Positions 40,845 to 45,739 of a stretch of DNA of 45,739 bases are shown one piece after another (position 1 is the first letter of the stretch; the number at the start of each line of letters is the position of its first letter). This DNA is from an uncultured Parafilimonas sp. (GTDB taxonomy: Bacteria; Bacteroidota; Bacteroidia; Chitinophagales; Chitinophagaceae). The stretch covers positions 1 to 45,739 of the forward strand of contig CAIRZB010000112.1 in NCBI GenBank assembly GCA_903882935.1, given 5' to 3'. The notes below the pieces were generated by a model. That model was not told the origin of the DNA, ran no database searches, and worked only from the letters and a program-made list of their open reading frames with translations. The position numbers were made by a program, and so were the translations under genes.

Positions 40845-43800
40845 ATGTGCCATACTAGTAAAGCTTGCCCCACCATAATAGTATTGTTTTTTGCGGTTTT
40901 TTTTACCGCATCGTGCAATAGCAATGTTGCTGATATACCCTTTCCGTTAAAAAATGGTACGTATCCACAACCTGTATCAAAGCCGTTGCAGTTGGGTGCG
41001 CCCAAAAAATTAAACCTGGCGCAGGCGGGGCGTGGGCTTTTAAAAACACAAACCCAACCTTTAAACATAGCATCATTACCTTTTACGTACTACGACTCGG
41101 CTGGTTTTAAGCCTTTAAATGTTGCAATAAACGCCACAAGGTTTAGTTACGATAAGCTGCCGTCCGCTAGCTTCAGGTTACAAAATGTGCCATCTCAGTC
41201 CTTGCATTTTAAAACCGAGATACTTGCGTTGCCAATAACTACGAAAATAGCGTTGCTGGTGGCAAAAACCAACACTACGGTTTCTGCTTTTGATATGGCA
41301 GAGTTGCTTGGCCTTAAGGGCAAAATGGTTTTCTCCATTTTTAATGATGCCGACGGCCTTATTTGGCTTGGCACAAACGACGGGCTTTACCGGTATGATG
41401 GTGAATACCTATGCTGGTATAAGTCAATTACCAAAGATGTTGTTGAAATAACCCAAGACAAAGCAGGTAGAATATGGTTTATGCAGGAGGGTGGTATTGG
41501 CGTGCTTAACGTTCATGCCTCAACCTTGCAGTATTCCGAAGTTATGAAGGTACCAGCTGCGAGCTTTTCTAAAATGGTTACTGACCATGAAGGGCGTATT
41601 TGGGTTTCCCATGCAAATGGCTTAGGGGTATTTGTTATTTCCCCTGAGCAAGGTACCTACAAACATATTGGCAAAGCCGACGGCCTTTCTAACGAAAACT
41701 CCCAGTATTTATCTATTGATGCTAAAAATAACATTTGGGTTACCACCCTTGGCGGGGGCACTAATATTATTAACAGTTCAGCGGGTAAAATTAAGTATTT
41801 AGGCAAGGCGGCAGGATTGGCCAGCGATACTGTTTCTGCTATTGCCGGCCACAACGGCCAGCCTGTTTGGCTTGCCGTGGCGGATGGTCTTGACGCTGTG
41901 GATGCAACCAGCGGCACAATTAGCCATTATAATACGCCGCTGCTACCCAAGGGCAGCGATATGTTGCAGCTTTTATTAAGCGATAAGGGCATGGTATGGG
42001 TAGCCGCTGTTGCGGGTATTATAGTGCTTGACCCTAAAAACAATTTGATAAAAACGCCCGAAAAGTCTGCCATCACAAGCAGTAGCCTCGTTTTTGCCTT
42101 GGCTGAGGACAGTAAACAAAGGGTATGGGTATCCCAGCCGTACAATCATGGCTTAAATATAATTGGCCAGTATGGCCGGCTCGTTCACCCGGCAGGCATT
42201 GGAGACATCTCTGCATTAATGCAAGATTCGGAAGGCAATATTTGGGCGGGTACAATGGACAAAGGAATAGCCGTATTAGACCCTGCCCGTGGCCAAACCC
42301 GGCATATAGGCAAGCACGAGGGGCTCGGCGACGAGATGGTGCAGGCCATGGCAGAAATAAGGGGTAGATTATGGATTTCCAGCTATGCTGGGGTTGACGT
42401 TATTGACCCCACGCAAAGTACAATAACCCATATAACAATGCCCGCTAAGTTCGCCAACGATTCAATTGTTGCAATTATCCAAGATAGTATGCACAACATT
42501 TGGCTGGCGGGCTTGGCAAACGGTGTTTATATAACCAACCTTTCAAATAATGTAACTACCCATATAGGCATAGCGGAAGGGCTTAGCGACAGCCACGTTG
42601 ACGACATTAAGCTTGATAGCAAAGGACGGGTTTGGGTTGCAACCTTGTTTGGGGGTGTTGATATAATTGACCTGCAAAATAGTACCATTACCAATTTTAA
42701 TAAAGGCGGCGGTATAGGCGATACCTGCGACAAAGTGATGCTGCCCGATAACCAGGGGCGCATGTGGGTTGCAACTGATAATGGCTTAATGCTAGCAGAT
42801 ATAGCCCTTGGTACATATACAAATTTCACGGCCAATGAGGGCTGGGCCGATAATGCAGTACTGTCTCTGCATGCATACAAGGGCAATATTATTGCAGGTA
42901 CGCACAACAAGGTTAATATCATTACACCGCCCATTGCAAGTGATGCCACAAAAAGCGGGCGATGGGCCGTGAACGTATTGGCGCAATCTGGCGGTTTGGT
43001 TAAATCTGGTTTGTCTTTCAATTCAAATGCCATCACCAAACAAGGCCAATACCTGTGGGGCGACCATGGCATAACCGTTATTCAAAATATTAAGCCGGAG
43101 GAAGATAGTAGTGCAACCCTAATTACCGGGATGAACATTTTAAACACGCCTAAATATTTTATAAATAGGCCGACGCTTAGCAAAAACGACACTATTTGGG
43201 GGGCGGATACTTTTTATGTAAAAGGCCAAATGCCAGCAGGGCTGAAAGGCACCAACACGGCTGACGGTTTTAAGTGGGATAGTGTTTATGGCCCATATAA
43301 CCTGCCGGCAAACTTGCAACTGCCCTATGATAAAAACTATATCCAATTTCAATTTGGGCAGGCTAACCTTGGGCGGGAGGATGCTGTTTTGTACAGCTAT
43401 GTTTTATTGGGTGTTGATAAGCAATGGAGTAGTTTTAACACACAAAACGTTTCCGAGAATTATTTAAACCTGCCGCCTGGCAGCTACATTTTTAAGGTTT
43501 GTAGCCAAAACACCAATGGTATTTGGACCCAGCCAGCCGTTTTTAAGTTTACGGTTTTGGCACCTTGGTGGAAAACAGGCACCGCCTATTTTTTGTACAT
43601 TTTTTTTACGGTGGCTGGCCTTTGGTTATTCACATACTGGCGTGGACGCCGCTTGGTTGAGGCAAACCGTAAACTGGAACAAAAGATAGCCTTGCGCACA
43701 GCCGAAGTGCAGGCGCAAAAAGAGGAACTTACTGCCCAACGCGACCAGTTGGAAAAAACAATCGGCGATTTGCAGGCCACCCAAAAGCAATTGATACAGT

Positions 43801-44573
43801 CGGAAAAAATGGCCTCTTTAGGTGAGCTTACTGCAGGCATAGCGCACGAAATACAAAACCCCTTGAATTTTGTAAATAATTTTGCAGAGGTTAGTAAGGA
43901 GTTGATGGATGAAATGCTGGAAGAAATTGAGCAGGGCAAAAAAGACGAGATAAAGGCACTGGCCCAGGATGTGGCCTTTAACCTTACAAAAATAAACCAC
44001 CACGGTAAGCGCGCGGATGCCATTGTAAAAGGCATGCTTGAACACAGCCGTAAAACAGGCGGCAAAAAGGAGCCTGTTTACTTAAACGGGCTGGTAGATG
44101 AATATTTAAAAGTTGCGTACCATGGCTTTCGGTCAAAGCACATAAGCTTTAATGCAACAATACTTACCGAATTTGATAAAGAGCTAGGTAAAGTAAACCT
44201 GGTACAGCAGGATATGGGCAGGGTGTTGTTAAACCTGTTTAACAACGCTTTTTATACGGTGGAAGAAAAATGGCGTGCCACTACAAATGCCGAGCCTTAT
44301 GCTGAAGGTGGCTACACGCCAATGGTTTCTGTTAGCACCAAAATGGCCGACGACTTTGTGCGGATAGTAGTAAAAGACAATGGCAACGGTATAGCGCAAA
44401 CGATAGTTAGCAAAATATTCCAGCCTTTTTTTACCACCAAACCAACTGGCCAAGGCACGGGGTTGGGATTGAGCTTGAGTTATGATATTGTTACAGCACA
44501 CGGTGGCGATATTTCAGTTACGTCAGAGGTGGGGGAAGGGGCCGAGTTTGGTATCCGCTTACCGATTAATTAA
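40845..44573 (+). CDS. Sensor histidine kinase with periplasmic propeller (two-component regulator propeller type)
   Basis: A 1242-residue sensor kinase. The start at 40845 gives a signal with lipobox-like FFTASC; the longer frame begins at TTG 40782. About twelve propeller repeats with the pattern D-x-x-G-x-x-W-x-x-t follow (for example DADGLIWLGTNDGLYRYDG and DSKGRVWVATLFGGVDIID), then a Y_Y_Y domain (IQFQFGQANLGREDAVLYSYVLLGVDKQWS), one membrane helix (YFLYIFFTVAGLWLFTYW), a coiled coil, the H-box GIAHEIQNPLNF with His1001, and an ATPase domain (DNGNGIA, GQGTGLGLSLSYDI). There is no receiver or HTH domain, unlike full hybrid kinases, so an outside regulator is needed. Ligand unknown. Confidence 0.9.
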   Translation: MCHTSKACPTIIVLFFAVFFTASCNSNVADIPFPLKNGTYPQPVSKPLQLGAPKKLNLAQAGRGLLKTQTQPLNIASLPFTYYDSAGFKPLNVAINATRFSYDKLPSASFRLQNVPSQSLHFKTEILALPITTKIALLVAKTNTTVSAFDMAELLGLKGKMVFSIFNDADGLIWLGTNDGLYRYDGEYLCWYKSITKDVVEITQDKAGRIWFMQEGGIGVLNVHASTLQYSEVMKVPAASFSKMVTDHEGRIWVSHANGLGVFVISPEQGTYKHIGKADGLSNENSQYLSIDAKNNIWVTTLGGGTNIINSSAGKIKYLGKAAGLASDTVSAIAGHNGQPVWLAVADGLDAVDATSGTISHYNTPLLPKGSDMLQLLLSDKGMVWVAAVAGIIVLDPKNNLIKTPEKSAITSSSLVFALAEDSKQRVWVSQPYNHGLNIIGQYGRLVHPAGIGDISALMQDSEGNIWAGTMDKGIAVLDPARGQTRHIGKHEGLGDEMVQAMAEIRGRLWISSYAGVDVIDPTQSTITHITMPAKFANDSIVAIIQDSMHNIWLAGLANGVYITNLSNNVTTHIGIAEGLSDSHVDDIKLDSKGRVWVATLFGGVDIIDLQNSTITNFNKGGGIGDTCDKVMLPDNQGRMWVATDNGLMLADIALGTYTNFTANEGWADNAVLSLHAYKGNIIAGTHNKVNIITPPIASDATKSGRWAVNVLAQSGGLVKSGLSFNSNAITKQGQYLWGDHGITVIQNIKPEEDSSATLITGMNILNTPKYFINRPTLSKNDTIWGADTFYVKGQMPAGLKGTNTADGFKWDSVYGPYNLPANLQLPYDKNYIQFQFGQANLGREDAVLYSYVLLGVDKQWSSFNTQNVSENYLNLPPGSYIFKVCSQNTNGIWTQPAVFKFTVLAPWWKTGTAYFLYIFFTVAGLWLFTYWRGRRLVEANRKLEQKIALRTAEVQAQKEELTAQRDQLEKTIGDLQATQKQLIQSEKMASLGELTAGIAHEIQNPLNFVNNFAEVSKELMDEMLEEIEQGKKDEIKALAQDVAFNLTKINHHGKRADAIVKGMLEHSRKTGGKKEPVYLNGLVDEYLKVAYHGFRSKHISFNATILTEFDKELGKVNLVQQDMGRVLLNLFNNAFYTVEEKWRATTNAEPYAEGGYTPMVSVSTKMADDFVRIVVKDNGNGIAQTIVSKIFQPFFTTKPTGQGTGLGLSLSYDIVTAHGGDISVTSEVGEGAEFGIRLPIN

Positions 44574-44586
44574 GTAACCTTCGTTA

Positions 44587-44684
44587 AATTGGCGGGCATG
44601 CCGCCAATTAAGAGGGCATTAATTGCCCAATTAAAACAACCCATACAACACCCTGGCTCTTCTACCAGTATTGTATGGGTTGTT
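44587..44684. terminator. Three consecutive hairpins between convergent genes
   Basis: AATTGGCGG (44587-44595) pairs with CCGCCAATT (44601-44609); GGGCA and TGCCC form a small second hairpin near 44614-44628; AACAACCCATACAA (44635-44648) pairs with 44671-44684 and has extra pairs inside. They lie between the kinase and the OmpA gene and probably end both transcripts. Confidence 0.65.
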
Positions 44685-44746
44685 AAGGTTTGGTAAAATG
44701 CCAAACTATTTTACTAATCGTACTACTTAGCCAATTTGCTACTTTG

Positions 44747-45559
44747 TTAGGAAGCTGAAAGTAATTTGTACATTTCATCCAACTTTGGCGAAAGGATGAT
44801 TTCTGTGCGTCTGTTTTTAGCCCTGCCATCCGGAGTTGCGTTGGTGTCGATGGGGTCAAACTTGCTGTGCCCAGAAGCAATTATGACCAATGGGTTAACT
44901 TTATAATTGTTTACCAGTATACGTACAATGGCATTGGCACGGGAAGTGCTTAAGTCCCAGTTGTCTTGGTAATGGCCACGTATAGGTATGCTGTCGGTGT
45001 GCCCCTCAATATTTACAGCTATATCGGTATTAAGGTTTAGCACTGCGGCAAGTTTTGCCAGCGCATCAGATCCGCTTACGCTTACCACTGCGCTGCCTGA
45101 AGGGAACAACAAATTTTCAGAGAGGCTAACATATACTTTGCCATTTTTTTCAGTTACTGTCAGGTCGTTGGAGCTGAAGCCATTCAGGGCTTCAGTCATT
45201 TTGTTTTTTAAGGCATCCGATTGTTCCCTTTGTTGTGCCAGTAGCTTTTGCAACCGTAACAACCTTTCCTGTTCCACTTGTAAGTTTCCTTGGCTTTGGT
45301 TTAATTTATTCTGTGTGCTGGTTGCCTGCTTGCCCATAACTGAGTTTTCGCTGTTCAACGTTGCAATTTGCTCGTTAAGGGCCGCGATATTTGTTTTAAG
45401 TTGGGCAATGTTGCTTTCTAAATCGTTGCCTTTGTTGGCAAGTTTTCTGTTTTCGTCACGTAAAGCGGCAGATTCGGCTTGCGACTGTTTTAATTGGCTT
45501 GTTGGTACACAGCCGGCAAATATTGCCGCAGTGGCCAATAGCATTACAAGTGTCTTCAT
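44747..45559 (-). CDS. OmpA family lipoprotein with coiled coil
   Basis: The 270-residue protein has a lipoprotein signal (lipobox IFAGC), then a long coiled coil (about residues 22-125; repeated Leu/Asn/Gln-rich heptads), and a C-terminal OmpA-like peptidoglycan-binding domain (about 140-258). The landmarks of the latter are NIEGHTDSIP, NWDLSTSRANAIVRIL and NRRTEIIL, with the Asp and Arg that bind the meso-diaminopimelate residue. It probably tethers the outer membrane to the cell wall. It is a single gene with an A/T-rich upstream region at 45560-45739 that shows no gene. Confidence 0.9.
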   Translation of the reverse strand: MKTLVMLLATAAIFAGCVPTSQLKQSQAESAALRDENRKLANKGNDLESNIAQLKTNIAALNEQIATLNSENSVMGKQATSTQNKLNQSQGNLQVEQERLLRLQKLLAQQREQSDALKNKMTEALNGFSSNDLTVTEKNGKVYVSLSENLLFPSGSAVVSVSGSDALAKLAAVLNLNTDIAVNIEGHTDSIPIRGHYQDNWDLSTSRANAIVRILVNNYKVNPLVIIASGHSKFDPIDTNATPDGRAKNRRTEIILSPKLDEMYKLLSAS

Positions 45560-45739
45560 GGTTATTTATTATAAATAGCCTAAATACTGTGCCACAAAAA
45601 GCAGTGGGTAGTATTTTAACGTGAGTTCGATATAAGAAACAATAAGGTTTTAACTATATATTAACTAAATATTATTTATATAAGTAATTGGTTAATAATG
45701 AAATGTAAGCATATTTTGGTATATTTAAGGTGCGAACAA

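Overview
The window looks like chromosomal DNA of a Bacteroidota member, most likely the Chitinophagia/Sphingobacteriales side. The signs are TAnnTTTG-type -7 promoter elements, mostly absent Shine-Dalgarno sites, TTG/GTG-extended reading frames whose better start is an internal ATG with a signal peptide, a sufABCDSE-sufT style cluster, a LruC-domain protein, DUF2911, and a propeller-type sensor kinase. No rRNA, integrase, transposase or CRISPR array was seen. Most of the window is ordinary core and periplasmic metabolism with small accessory islands.

Layout. 20-90: tRNA-Gln(UUG), minus strand. 560-4171: two glycoside hydrolases (GH125 exo-alpha-mannosidase-like and GH13_4 amylosucrase-like), then a secreted OB-fold protein and a DUF4342 protein. 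5453-8067: pfkA and pyk, the two irreversible kinases of lower glycolysis. 8284-9923: an overlapping AAA ATPase / TOPRIM-like DUF4276 pair that reads as a defence-type accessory cassette. 9945-17829: DUF3592 membrane protein, DUF2911-TPR protein, ABC-F ATPase, MarC, LruC lipoprotein, exported redoxin. 18507-26634: a sugar locus (TIM-barrel isomerase and GH3 on the minus strand, divergent from a NrtR-like Nudix-wHTH regulator and a giant ThuA/PQQ-dehydrogenase/cytochrome c lipoprotein). 26839-27389: a PIN toxin with a small antitoxin too short for a 60-codon ORF filter. 27455-28045: a 2OG-Fe(II) oxygenase. 28548-31290: a padR / HAAS membrane protein / serine hydrolase operon in which both junctions are 4-nt ATGA overlaps, with a palindromic operator candidate. 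31494-33020: a sulfite-oxidase-like enzyme and an exported orphan protein. 33351-40568: the SUF Fe-S assembly cluster, interrupted between sufS and sufE by a complete hicAB toxin-antitoxin pair. 40845-45559: a propeller-type histidine kinase and an OmpA-family lipoprotein.

The most unusual signal lies between genes. At least five gaps (6462-6489, 11775-11802, 11903-11937, 18350-18506, 35344-35391, 39788-39822) carry degenerate arrays with a 7-nt period. Read on one strand they fit a common loose grammar, roughly W-C-B-N-N-H-A. Several abut a start or stop codon directly. I know of no named family for these in Bacteroidota; the nearest named precedent is the heptanucleotide STRR repeats of filamentous cyanobacteria. 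Other points worth a second look are the ATPase/TOPRIM pair, hicAB inside suf, two related palindromes (31311-31339 and 33071-33107), a perfect Shine-Dalgarno site on one orphan gene, and promoters so close to the start codon that leaderless mRNAs are predicted.
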